Shown here: positions 11,028 through 20,854 of the stretch, piece after piece
Layout of the letters: the number at the start of each line of letters is the position of its first letter
How positions within the stretch are numbered: position 1 is the stretch's first letter
Translations under genes and position numbers: made by a program
The notes under the pieces: model-generated
Told to the model about the DNA's origin: nothing
The model's database searches: none
Seen by the model: only the letters and a program-made list of their open reading frames with translations
Assembly (NCBI RefSeq): GCF_000203815.1
Contig: NW_004457644.1
Location: 124,001-188,000 of the forward strand
DNA from: Cavenderia fasciculata
Lineage: Eukaryota > Evosea > Eumycetozoa > Acytosteliales > Cavenderiaceae
Direction: 5' to 3'
Length of the DNA stretch: 64,000 nt

Positions 11028-11283
11028 AAAAAAAACAAATATATCTCGAAGACCCAACAACAACAATAATAATAATTAATAGTAATAATAATAAGTATTT
11101 CTTTTATATTATTTGGTTTGTCTTTCATCTTTACCCTCTCGAATTCAAACCAAATTTAAATAAATTTAATAATAATAATTGTAGTAATTATCACATAAAG
11201 AAAAAAAGGGTGGTGATGTATTATAAGGGAATTAATAATACATTTATTTTGATGATATTAAATATCATCATCATGATTTTGTT

Positions 11284-11707
11284 TTAATGGAAATTGTTAC
11301 CAATGATTCTAACATCTTGTTGTTGAACCTGACAAATGTTTAATGATTGACAAACTGATTCACCAGTGGCACCGTTTGATCTGATTGAATTCATCAACTT
11401 TTCAACTCCAATAAACGAACAAATACTATTACAATTTAATTGTTCTTGACTATCCAAATTGCTACATAAATCCTAAGTAGGTTTAAAAAAATAAAATTAT
11501 CAATTTATGGTCAAGTACTAAGAAGAGTCTACTACTACATACATCACATGAAGATGGTGATAATACAGACTTGAATGTATTCAAGTTATTTCCAACAATA
11601 GATTTACATGTTGAACATCTTGGGACATGATCTTTATGTACCCTTAACCCTAAAATGGCTGTGCTAAATAAAAATACAGATAAAATAAATAAGATAATAA
11701 TTTTCAT
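11284..11707 (-). CDS. Secreted saposin-B-like small protein
   Basis: Two exons, 11543-11707 and 11284-11472, give 117 residues. The start at 11707 was chosen because it begins a clear signal peptide (MKIIILFILSVFLFSTAILG); an in-frame Met 15 codons upstream would bury it. The mature part has cysteines spaced as in saposin-B domains: CSTC near the start, a central Cys pair across the splice site, CNSIC, and a final VCQSLNIC. Saposin-like proteins bind or permeabilise lipids, and in dictyostelids include amoebapore-like proteins and countin-type secreted factors. Which of these applies is not visible. The intron (11473-11542) begins GTATGT and ends TTAG. Confidence 0.75.
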
Positions 11708-11888
11708 TTTTGATATATAACTTTGTAATGATGTTGACAATGAATGAAACATTTTAAAAAAGTTGCATTGGGATTGTTGGAAGAGTAAAAAACAATTGAT
11801 TGTCGGCCCGATAAAATATCTATTTGGGTATTGTTTTTTTTACCCGTTGCCATGGATAAAAATAACTAAATAATTAAAATTAATTATT

Positions 11889-13958
11889 TTATTTGTTGTA
11901 ATTGATTTTAATTCTCATTACAGAAAAGTTTAGAGTTATTTCAAGACATATTGGAGAATAATGATTCTTGATGAAACCACCTAAAAGAGAGGATTTTTCT
12001 ACCATTAAAATATTGTTTGGGCTGACCCTTGTTATAGAAAATCGATAATCACCTTTTGGATGACTGATTCTAAGTGATTGTATATTTGAATGATACAATA
12101 TATCGTTTAATGGGATGGAATGTTTTTGGATAAAACCTTCGGATGGTAATCTTAGGTGTAGTATCGAAAGAGACGTTGGAATACGACCATCGACAAAGTA
12201 ATCAATGAATTCAAAATCACTTTCATGATTGATACTTAGTCGAGTTAACAAAGAGTGTTCTGAATATTGGATCTTGTTAAATGTTGATGGATTTGAAGGA
12301 TTTCCAATTGACAGTCGTCGTAACGTTGGTGGTAGAGAGACTGGGAGATTACAATGATTGGTGTCTCCACTAGAATGTTTAATCCCAAGATATTCAAGTT
12401 GATTTGGGAGTGGACCAATGGTCGATAGATCAGCTTTACAATCAATCATGATAAGATTCTTGATGCTATTTGGTATAGAATTTGGTTCGATCTTTGTATT
12501 GAGTGATGTAATATGTAAAGTTTCAATTCCTTCTAAAATACATCCCTTTTCAATTTTAAATGGTTGTAAACATGATCTGTAAAAGAGAGAGAGGGTAAAT
12601 GATATTAATATTAATTAATTTTTAATGATAATTGGAACTTACAATTTTAATATTTTAAGAGATGAAGGATAAACTTTAGGTAAATAAGACGAATCTCCAA
12701 CCAAAAGACAGAGTGATGTGATATTACCAAGATAGGTTGGACTGGATGGTAACTCGTTGGTACTATATAGTCCAAGTGTAGTGACACTTGGCGGTACGGA
12801 TTTCAATGTGGCGGGCAATTTTGTGAGTGATAGAGTGTGTAGGTTGCGTGCATTGACGGGAAGAGTTGGCATGTCGGCTGTCAATTTGGCGGCATACAAA
12901 GACAATTCTAAAAGGTTGGAAAGATGTAACAAACAGTCAACACCAGTGTCATTGGCAAGAGTATGTAGTGTCAGAGATGTGAGACTATCGGGAAGATAGT
13001 TGGCCGGTATCAACTCTTTACATGAAAATGTAAACTGATTAAGTGTCTTTGGAAACGAGTCTTGTGCAAAGTCTTTAAACGAAACGAAAAAGTGTAACGA
13101 TAGCGATGTAAGTGATGTAAAGGGTAAAGAAGGTTCATTGGTCAATTTAAATGCCGAATACCCATATATCGTTTTGTTGACGACCAGTCTCTCTAGTGAC
13201 CTAGGAAGCAGACAAACCTTGTCTCCATCATCATCATCATCCTCTTCAAATAAATTATTTTGACAATACAATACTAATTGCTTGAGTGGCGATGGTTGTT
13301 GTGACTGTGACTTTTGTTCCTTTTCGTTTTGTTGTTTGAATACATTTCTAGAGAATTCTAATTGAGTTGAATGACCAGAGACCATAATACTTTCAAGTCC
13401 TTGTAAAGGTAGAGATTGAAAGGACTTTGAAGCAAATGAATCAGTAATATACAGATTCTTGGTCGACGCAGGTATAAAGTCAGATTGGTACAATACATCT
13501 GTGATTTGATTGTGGTCTCTAGAGATGTCGTCAGATGATGCAGGCACTGAGTGGTGGAGGAACATTTGATGATCAAGTGATCGATCAAAGATATGTTGAA
13601 ATGACTTTAAATGGAGACGACCATTGTACCCTTCAGTGTCTGTTGTGAGTATCTGGTCTGTTGAAGGTACCAAGAATGGTGTCTTTCCACTGACTTGCGA
13701 CGTTGCATTCTTGTCAATAAGTAGTAGATCAGAGCATCTAGCAATACTTGTATCTACGTGTGTCAAAAGTGTAAACAACTTTTTACATGTAAGAGATAGA
13801 CATAGTAGATCAATTAAACTAGTTGATCTGTGACGATGATGTAATGACGATGATGGCGATGATGAAGATGATTTAACAACAAAACCAATAATATTTAATA
13901 ATATTATTTTTGGTATGCGATCATTGATATAACATATATTGTTATCTTGTTCATCCAT
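11889..13958 (-). CDS. F-box-like protein with FNIP/LRR-like repeats
   Basis: Two exons, 12643-13958 and 11889-12576, encode 667 residues. The first ATG is at 13958; the frame extends a few codons further only to a TTG. The N-terminus (RIPKIILLNIIGFVV, then LIDLLCLSLTCKKLFTLL) is an F-box-like motif. The rest consists of irregular repeats of about 22 residues with the pattern L-P-x-S-L-x-x-L-x-L and, across exon 2, IPNSIKNLIMI, as in dictyostelid FNIP-repeat proteins. A substrate adaptor for SCF ubiquitin ligase is the likely role, by analogy only. An acidic run of Asp lies near 13225-13245. It shares the general plan, but no close identity, with the F-box genes at 1-891 and 4168-6010. Confidence 0.75.
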
Positions 13959-14374
13959 CTCTGAGATACAAGTATATAACAAACTAACTATTTATAAATA
14001 TATAATTTAATAACATGTTTTAGATGTGATGATTGTAGTATGAAAGTAAATAAATAAATTTTACGAGTTCAAAAAATATCTTGGGATCGATATTCTGTGT
14101 TCCACTTCCATCCAATTCCTTTGGCTCCTTGATTATCCAGAGGGAAGGGAGATATTACAATAAAAGTAAACTAATACTAATTAATAGATTGATCGATAGA
14201 TAAACTTATAATACTAATGAATTGGAGAGTCTAAGTTTGGTCAAATTAAATTAATTTTTTTTTTTTGAAGAAGTTCAGTGCAGACACCCATTCTTTTTCC
14301 TTCTTTCAATATTATAGAGATATATTGATTGATTGATTGATTGATTGATATCTAGATTAAAGAGAGAGAGAGAT
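13959..14374. other. Divergent promoter region with TTGA microsatellite
   Basis: This spacer separates the start codons of the F-box/FNIP gene (-) and TMEM208 (+). It holds T runs and a perfect TTGA tetranucleotide repeat at about 14325-14349, just before the TMEM208 start. No other signal is recognised. Confidence 0.5.
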
Positions 14375-14973
14375 ATGGCAGGATCAGGAGCAAAGAAGAG
14401 AAAACAACAAAACGAAGGAGAGATTAAAAAGTTGGTGATTGCATTGGCATCGATCAACGCTTTGTACTTTATATATAGAGTTTGGTATCATTCCGATTCC
14501 TTTACATTTGGTAATTGGGTACTATGGTTCATCGTCATGGCAATGGAAGGTGTTGCCCTTTATCTCATTAAATTGATGGCTCAACCTACCTACAATGAAC
14601 AAGGTGAATTGATTGATGGTGGTTCTGATCTTTCAATGAAAGGTTTATGCGAGTATGAAATAGAAGATAGATAGGAGAAATATATATACAATCATTACTT
14701 ACACTCTTTCTATTACTATCTAGATATTACTTTGATACAATTTATATTTGTTTGATTGTACAACTATTGGGATTGATTTCAGATAAATTCTTTTACTTTA
14801 TTTTGGTGATACCTGCTGCCATTGCATACTTTGGTTGGTCTAAAATCGCTCCATTCATCTTCCCACCAAAGGAAGCTGATAAGGAGATGACGGCAACCGA
14901 ACAAGCCGCTCTCAAAAAGAAACAAGAAAAGCAAGAAAGAAAACAAAACAAGGTTAAATTTGTTAGAAGATAA
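14375..14973 (+). CDS. tmem208: TMEM208/SND2 homologue, ER membrane targeting factor
   Basis: Two exons, 14375-14652 and 14724-14973, give 175 residues, the size of TMEM208. The family features are all present: a basic N-terminus (GSGAKKRKQQ), four hydrophobic spans, the central QPTYNEQGELIDGGSDLSM segment matching the vertebrate DGALMDGGMDLNM motif, and a highly basic C-terminus (KKKQEKQERKQNKVKF). The intron was placed so that GLCE joins YYFDTIY and IVQLLGLISDKFFY, which aligns with the human sequence. The protein sits in the ER membrane and belongs to the SRP-independent (SND) route for inserting membrane proteins. An in-frame ATG at 14345 would add ten residues and is less likely. Confidence 0.88.
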
Positions 14974-15083
14974 ATGAACATAAGAATGAAAGAATGAAAG
15001 AAATATAAAACACGTATATTGTATTATTGTTAGCGAAATTTAGACATTATTATTATTATTATTATTATTTATTATACTTTTAT

Positions 15084-16921
15084 TTAATTTTGTTGTTGTT
15101 GTTGATGTTGAAATTGTTTAAGATCATTACTAATATGTTTAAGTTTAGATTCTAAAATTTGGACTACATTATCAACGATCATTCTATCGTTGGCAGTTTT
15201 AGTCCATTCTTTGGTGAGGTTGGCAAGACGTGGGTTACGCTTGTTGATACCCTCTACTTCACGGATTGCATTGTTCAAGTCACCTTGCTTGAGGAATTCT
15301 TCGGCACGAGCCAATGTACTGTCGATATCGTCACCTTGGACCATACCCTTCTCAGGGACAATGAGTTTAGAGGCAATGGCCGATAGCGCACGGCCGAGGA
15401 ATGACTCGTCGTCTGGCAACAATGATTCCTTTCTCAACTCGGCCGACATTTCTGCAAAGCTGTCGCGGATCATGTTGATGGATGCAACACCATACTGCGA
15501 TACGCTGGCTGGCAGTGCCTTGACAACAGTGTCGATGAGGTTGTCCGTGTCGGCCATTGCCAACTCTTTCAACTGTTTGACTTGGTTGTGTAGAGGTGTG
15601 TAGGCGTCAAATTCCTTGACGGCACGTTTCAAATCGACCAATGACACGGTGAGTGCGCTGATGAGCTTCTTGTCGGCTTCAATGTCTTGAATACGTTTCT
15701 TTTGACCTTCGAAAATACCTGTTAAATTGTCACGTTGTTTCTTAACAGAGTCATTCAATTGGTCGTATGATTGATCCAATGTTTGCTTGAATGATTGTTC
15801 CATCTCTTCCAACTTGCCAATCGAATCCTTGGTAATCTCTCTCACCTTTTCATCAAATTGTTCATTATACAACTTTTGAATTGCATCTTCAAATTTCTCC
15901 ATATATCCTTTTTCACTTGATTTAATTGATTCTATTTCTTCTTTTAATTTAACCTAAATAGAATAGTAATCGGTAAATATATATTATAATCATTAATCAA
16001 ATTAATAATTTGATTAGAAGACATACATTTTCCAATAATAATTGTTTGATTTGAGTAATATATTGCTTTTCTAAAATAGCAAGTAAATGATCTAAATTAT
16101 CTATTGGAACATCCTTTGTTGGTGAAGAGCTATCCTCTTGTTGTTGATCTTCAATGGAAGAAGATGGAGTGGTGGTAATGGTGGTTGTATTGGTTTGATC
16201 TTGTTCATTTGGTTGAATGGTGATATCTACTTGTTCATTTTCATCATCACCAATAATCTTATCTAGTGTATCATAGATTTTAGTTGTATCTGTATATTCA
16301 TCAGATGGTGTAACTATAGTGGTTGTAATGACTTCAGTAATAATTGGTTCTTCATCATCACCATTTTCTTTCTTATCTTTTTTATCTTCTTGTTCCTTAT
16401 CTTGTTCTTCTTCTTGTTGACTGACAATGACCAATGTTTCAATTTCATCCAATAAATCATCAATGATTGGTTCAACTCTTTTCTGGATGATAGCTTCGAG
16501 TGAAAGATCAGGGATCTCTTTCTTGTCCAATTGTTCGGTGGCGTCGTTGGCTTGTTCCTTGACAACGTCTTTAATTGTCTCTGCGACCACTACTGTCTTT
16601 GGCTCGATCAATTGATTCTCCAATGTTTGTACCAACTCTGAAATATTCTCAATCACATCTCCTTTTGAATGGTGGTGTTCAGGTGTAGTAGTAGTAGTAG
16701 AAACAGCTTGCTTATTACCATTTGAAAATGCAGCAGCGATATGATTGAACTTCTCAACCATCTCTTTGTTGACATTACCAATATGTGAAGAGAACAAGTA
16801 CTCTTCATTGAAACAATACTTGTATCCAACGAAACCAACAGTAAAACCTAACCCTAATGCCAAAAGGTATCCTCTAGCAGTACGACCAAACTCTCCACTA
16901 CCATTACTACCATTACTATTA

Positions 16922-16965
<44 letters not shown>

Positions 16966-17297
16966 GTGACTATTTTCAAACTTTGATAATGGTTGTGATG
17001 TGATTGATGGTTGATCCTTATTTAATTTGAAGTTAGAGTAGTATCTATAATTGCTATTGTTATTGCTATTGCTATTGCTATTATTGTGATCGTATTTATA
17101 GTGAATACTATTTGATGAAGATGATGATACTAAAACAACATGATTGTTTAGTCTTGATGATGAAATCACCTATATTATACAGTCAGGCAAAGGAAACTAT
17201 TAGTTACCTCTTCTTCAAACTATTATAGTCAGCGTATGTATGTATGTGTAACCGAACCTACCTTTTTTGCTAATGATGGTGCTTTATTTGATAACAT
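15084..17297 (-). CDS. immt: Mitofilin/MIC60, core subunit of the MICOS complex
   Basis: Three exons, 17262-17297, 16027-17169 and 15084-15953, encode 682 residues. The first exon is only 12 codons. It supplies the sole good ATG and starts a basic, acid-free mitochondrial presequence (MLSNKAPSLAKK, then VISSSRLNNH); without it the frame begins at GTG. After an Asn tract (16919-16967) comes one membrane span, ARGYLLALGLGFTVGFVGY. A long acidic Thr/Gln/Glu-rich region and a coiled coil follow. The C-terminal mitofilin domain shows TVVKALPASVSQYGVASINMI and, later, LARAEEFLKQGDLNNAIREV. MIC60 forms crista junctions in the inner membrane, facing the intermembrane space. It converges on TMEM208, with about 110 bases between the stops. 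Confidence 0.9.
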
Positions 17298-18262
17298 TCT
17301 TTACTTTGTTATTCTCTCTTTTTGTTGAAATAGAGATAATTATACTAGTTTGTAAATGCAAACAAACAATGACGCAAAAAAAAAATTTATTTATCTTATC
17401 TTTTATTTTTTTTTTATTTTATTTTTTGAACTTCATTCAAATATTACCATATTCATGAATAACCACTGACAATTCCCCTATTTAACACAATGTATAAAGT
17501 TAATGTATTCACCATCAAAAGAATAGTCAATGGTCTTGTATCTAAACACGAAAATTGAAACTCGAATAGCAGAAAGTTTAATTGTACATCTCAACTAATC
17601 TCAAGATCAAAGCTTCAATCGTTGCTCAGTACAAAGAATCAAGATTTATTATTAGAGTTGGTATATGTATACTATCACAACAACTTTCATAGTAAATACT
17701 TAAAGTATGTATTACATCCGATCATCATCATCATCATCAATGTACTTGTACAAATTAATTAGATTTATAGAAATTTATCATACCTTGTGAACAACTTTTC
17801 CTTTTATTCATTGGGATCTATCTATTTCTCACTGATTATACGTGCCATCTTGGTTGTGTGATACAGAAAATCTTGTATGTTAGAGAAATGTACATTTCTC
17901 CTCCCAATTAGACATATCTGAATATGGTTGATTCAATTGTCATCGCTCGAGTTGACCCAAATCCCTGTTGATATGTTAGAAAACTTTGGGGGACAGTATT
18001 CCCTCTTTCCATTATTGGTCTGAAGAAATTTGTAATGACTGATTGTTTGTCTAGTGTATCAGCAATATTCTCCCTTTAATGTATACCGCGCGGTCTATAG
18101 AGTATTGAAGGTACACTGGACAAACAATCAGTCATTCGTGCTCAATTGCACATGTGTGTCTGTCCCACCAACACCGTATAGTATACTAAACGTGACAAGC
18201 GAACCAACAACAAGCTAGCTTTGCACCAACTACACACAAATAATATTATTAATTAATTTAAT
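17298..18262. other. Long spacer upstream of MIC60
   Basis: About 965 bases without a convincing coding frame. It contains the MIC60 promoter, an ATC microsatellite near 17725-17742, and the long hairpin at 18034-18136. The small frame at 17267-17458 overlaps the MIC60 first exon and is T-rich noise. Confidence 0.5.
18034..18136. ncRNA. Long imperfect hairpin, candidate small-RNA precursor or foldback element
   Basis: The 25-base arm at 18034-18058 (AATGACTGATTGTTTGTC then TAGTGTA) pairs with 18112-18136 at every position, with one U-G wobble. After a small internal mismatch the pairing continues for about nine more pairs (CAATATTCT with AGTATTG). The loop contains the GC-rich ACCGCGCGGT. 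The stem of about 36 pairs with a loop of about 30 bases is far longer than chance. A miRNA-like or siRNA-producing hairpin, or the relic of a small inverted-repeat transposon, are the main options. The strand cannot be told from sequence. Confidence 0.5.
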
Positions 18263-18733
18263 TTATTTATTTAACCAAAGATTTATTAATACAAGAGGAA
18301 CATGAATAACAGCCAACATAATGACAGTGTATAATCTGGCATAGTCTAGTACTGCAACACGAGATGATTCTTCGAGTTCATCGATGATACCAGTATTGAA
18401 TTGTGAACGACCAGTATTAAAGTATCGTAGCAATGCACCTATATCGAATCCCCAACCAATATAGCAACTAAATAGTAGACCAAGATCTAAAAAGATCATG
18501 CCATACTTGACCGATGGGGTTTGTATAGATAGAATTGCTTCGGTTACTGGTTTGGCCAATACCCATCCTGCTACGTTTGATCCACCCAATAATGTTGCCA
18601 ATATATTTCTTCTCTTTGATGAAGAAGATCCAATTGGTCTCGGGGGTGGCGATAATGTAATCACTGATACATCCCAAAATATTGTACTTATTGATGATCC
18701 CAATAAACCATATAATATTCCTTTTAACAACAT
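18263..18733 (-). CDS. Unknown small multi-pass membrane protein
   Basis: One exon encodes 156 residues from ATG 18733. There are about four hydrophobic segments: residues 1-25 (LLKGILYGLLGSSISTIFW), one around 50-65, one around 80-105 (IFLDLGLLFSCYIGWGF), and the C-terminal MLAVIHVPLVLINLWL. A Pro/Ser-rich loop, SPPPRPIGSSSSKRR, follows the first. No known motif is seen. Codon composition is coding-like. It may be an organelle or ER membrane protein; no function is proposed. Confidence 0.65.
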   Translation of the reverse strand: MLLKGILYGLLGSSISTIFWDVSVITLSPPPRPIGSSSSKRRNILATLLGGSNVAGWVLAKPVTEAILSIQTPSVKYGMIFLDLGLLFSCYIGWGFDIGALLRYFNTGRSQFNTGIIDELEESSRVAVLDYARLYTVIMLAVIHVPLVLINLWLNK

Positions 18734-18980
18734 TATTTATCAATAGAAGTAATATTTATATATAAATACAGTATATCTATCTATTTAAATAGCTTCTATA
18801 CAAAGGTTGTTTATGATATTTCCTCACAAATAGATGCTCACCTTTTTTTCTTGTTTTTTCATCGTAGTCGAGTCACTGGTGATATTGTGATCTTAATTCT
18901 TTTCAAAGTTTACAACAAACAATTTGGGTTGGGTTGGGATTATGACAAAAAGCAACAAAGTATCTAAAGGGGTTGTTGTC

Positions 18981-19079
18981 GTTTCCTAAGAGAATTGCAC
19001 TCCTATACCTGCAATGACATACTCTTATTGCTTAGAGCATTACGAATATACAGTACATTACTAATTATGTTAAGGAAAC
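18981..19079 (+). ncRNA. Structured repeat element, copy 1 (candidate RNA gene)
   Basis: It begins GTTTCCTAAGAGAATTGCAC, continues TCCTATACC, and ends with ACATTACTAATTATG then TTAAGGAAAC. The ends can pair (GUUUCCU with AGGAAAC). The interior differs from copies 2 and 3 but holds its own small hairpin, GCAAT..ATTGC, near 19011-19031. Confidence 0.6.
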
Positions 19080-19112
19080 TTACTATACCACTTCTTTAAA
19101 TATCTTCAATGC

Positions 19113-19185
19113 ATTTCCTAAGAGATTTGCACTCCTATACCGGAAGATTTGATCTTCGGGACATTACTAATTATGTTAAGGAAAC
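19113..19185 (+). ncRNA. Structured repeat element, copy 2 (candidate RNA gene)
   Basis: This is the shortest copy, 73 bases. It has the same 5' block (TTTCCTAAGAGATTTGCACT then CCTATACC) and 3' block (GGGACATTACTAATTATG then TTAAGGAAAC). Between them is a compact hairpin: CCGGAAGAT, loop TTG, ATCTTCGGG. It is followed by TTTT, a possible RNA polymerase III stop on the plus strand. Confidence 0.6.
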
Positions 19186-19302
19186 TTTTGTTCATTATCA
19201 AAAACTAGATCAGATCAAGATATTTGGTCGTTGTGGTTCAAGTAGTATTTTTCTTATGGGATTTATCATTATTCCCTAATTTGAGATATATATATAAAAT
19301 GT

Positions 19303-19445
19303 GTTTCCTAAGAGATTTGCACTCCTATACCGATCGGGAGTGTTGAGGTTCACGATCCACAGGAAAACTGCAACTAGTTGCGATTACCTAGATCTGTGTA
19401 ACCAATCTGATTCCCCAGGGACATTACTAATTATGTTAAGGAAAC
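19303..19445 (+). ncRNA. Structured repeat element, copy 3 (candidate RNA gene)
   Basis: The ends are the same as in copy 2, but the insert is about 85 bases and folds as one long nested hairpin. The nested pairs, outside to inside, are GGGA/TCCC, GGTT/AACC, CACAG/CTGTG and GCAAC/GTTGC. A T-rich run with ten consecutive T bases starts shortly after the 3' end. A TATA-rich stretch (GATATATATATAAAATG) lies just upstream. Confidence 0.6.
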
Positions 19446-19752
19446 TTTGTTTCTTTTTTTTTTGGAAGATGTTTAAAGATACCTATGACTTGGTCCATCA
19501 AGATTTGCTCAAAATTTCTTTGTTATGGGATATTTGGGTTTGTTTGTTTGATTATTTGATTGTTTGTTTGTTTGTATGATTGATATTAAACATATAATAT
19601 ATTTATATGTTTTATTTATTGAGGTTGAATGGAATATTTATATATATTTATAATTATAAAAGAAAAAGAATAATAGTAAGATGGATTTTGGTTTGAGGGG
19701 GAGGGGAAAATTAATTAATTAAAAAAAAAAGAAGTATTGGATAAATGTTTGA

Positions 19753-20823
19753 TTATTGTTTAGCATTGCTTTGACTTTTCATTCTTGGTAATAAGGATCT
19801 TCTTTCTTGATCGGAAGATCTAGAGTGGAAGAGTTCTTTGGTTCGTTTAAGACGAGGTTGATTTCTAATAACTGATATGACATTGAGTTGTGTAAGAATG
19901 TTTTGGGCGGCCTTCCATTTGCTCTCTGGACGCAAAAGTGGAGTACTCTCTATATCAATGTCGATGGGGACGTCGTTTTGATGGATGGGTTTGACCGATT
20001 GTTGCACAGGTACAGAATCCTTGACGGGTAGACACCGCAAACAAAAGCCCCACACCAAGCCTCCCGTACCAATAATCACGCAAAACAACCATTGATAGAT
20101 ATCCAATGGACGTGTACCAAAGAATTCTCCACCAACTTCAACCAATAATATTTGAATACCAATCGTTCCAATGAAAATACCAACAAATAAATAACTTTTG
20201 TGAATATTTCTAAATACATTAAAGTCTAAAATAAAAATAAATAAAAAAAAGTAAGATTAGTAAAAGAGTTCTATATATATTATATATAAATATTTTGATA
20301 ATAATTTTTTTTTTTACCATTATTTAAAACACGACAATTAATTTCATTAAAGAATTGACAAAATACAAAGGTATTAAAGATGATGGTGTGATAGACCATT
20401 TTGTCATTGGGAGACCATTGACCTTGAGGTGGTAGATCAAAGAGGGTGGTGAGAGTGGCAGCACCATACATAATGGCAAAGAGGAATGACAATTGATAGA
20501 TGGACTGTCCAATGATATTTCTCCACATGCGTCGAGTGATGAGCTTGTCAAATCGACCATATGGTAAACGATCAAACAGTGATTCTGTAGGTGGTTCAGT
20601 TGCCAATGCCAACGCTCCCAATGTATCCATAATCAGATTAACCCACAACATTTGAATTGGTCTAAGCGGACTCTCTCCACTGGTACATGCACCTGCAAAT
20701 GCAATCACTACTGCTACTATATTTACAGTTAATTGGAATTGAATAAATTTACGAATTGAATCATATACCTAAAAAAAAATAAAAATAAAAAGAAATATAA
20801 ATATATAATTATAATTTTGTTTG

Positions 20824-20854
<31 letters not shown>

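Larger units (their letters stand above)
18734..19752. other. Spacer carrying three copies of a structured element
   Basis: About 1 kb lies between the unknown membrane protein gene and the end of the Ca2+ pump gene. It includes three repeats with conserved ends, listed separately. The rest is AT-rich, with T runs (19449-19462) and TTTG microsatellite-like sequence near 19545-19580. The frame at 19301-19579 lies mostly over repeat 3 and is rejected as a gene. Confidence 0.6.

Noticed and set aside
17267-17458. 63-codon plus-strand frame rich in Phe and Leu
   Set aside because: It is antisense to the first exon of MIC60 and runs into poly-T sequence.
18981-19445. Assignment of the three repeats as tRNA, U snRNA or snoRNA genes
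   Set aside because: No cloverleaf, A and B boxes at proper spacing, Sm site, or C/D or H/ACA boxes could be found. GGTTCACGATCC in copy 3 resembles a B box only by chance, because the other copies lack it.
19301-19579. 92-codon plus-strand frame with a hydrophobic end
   Set aside because: Most of it is structured repeat copy 3, and the rest is T-rich low-complexity sequence.
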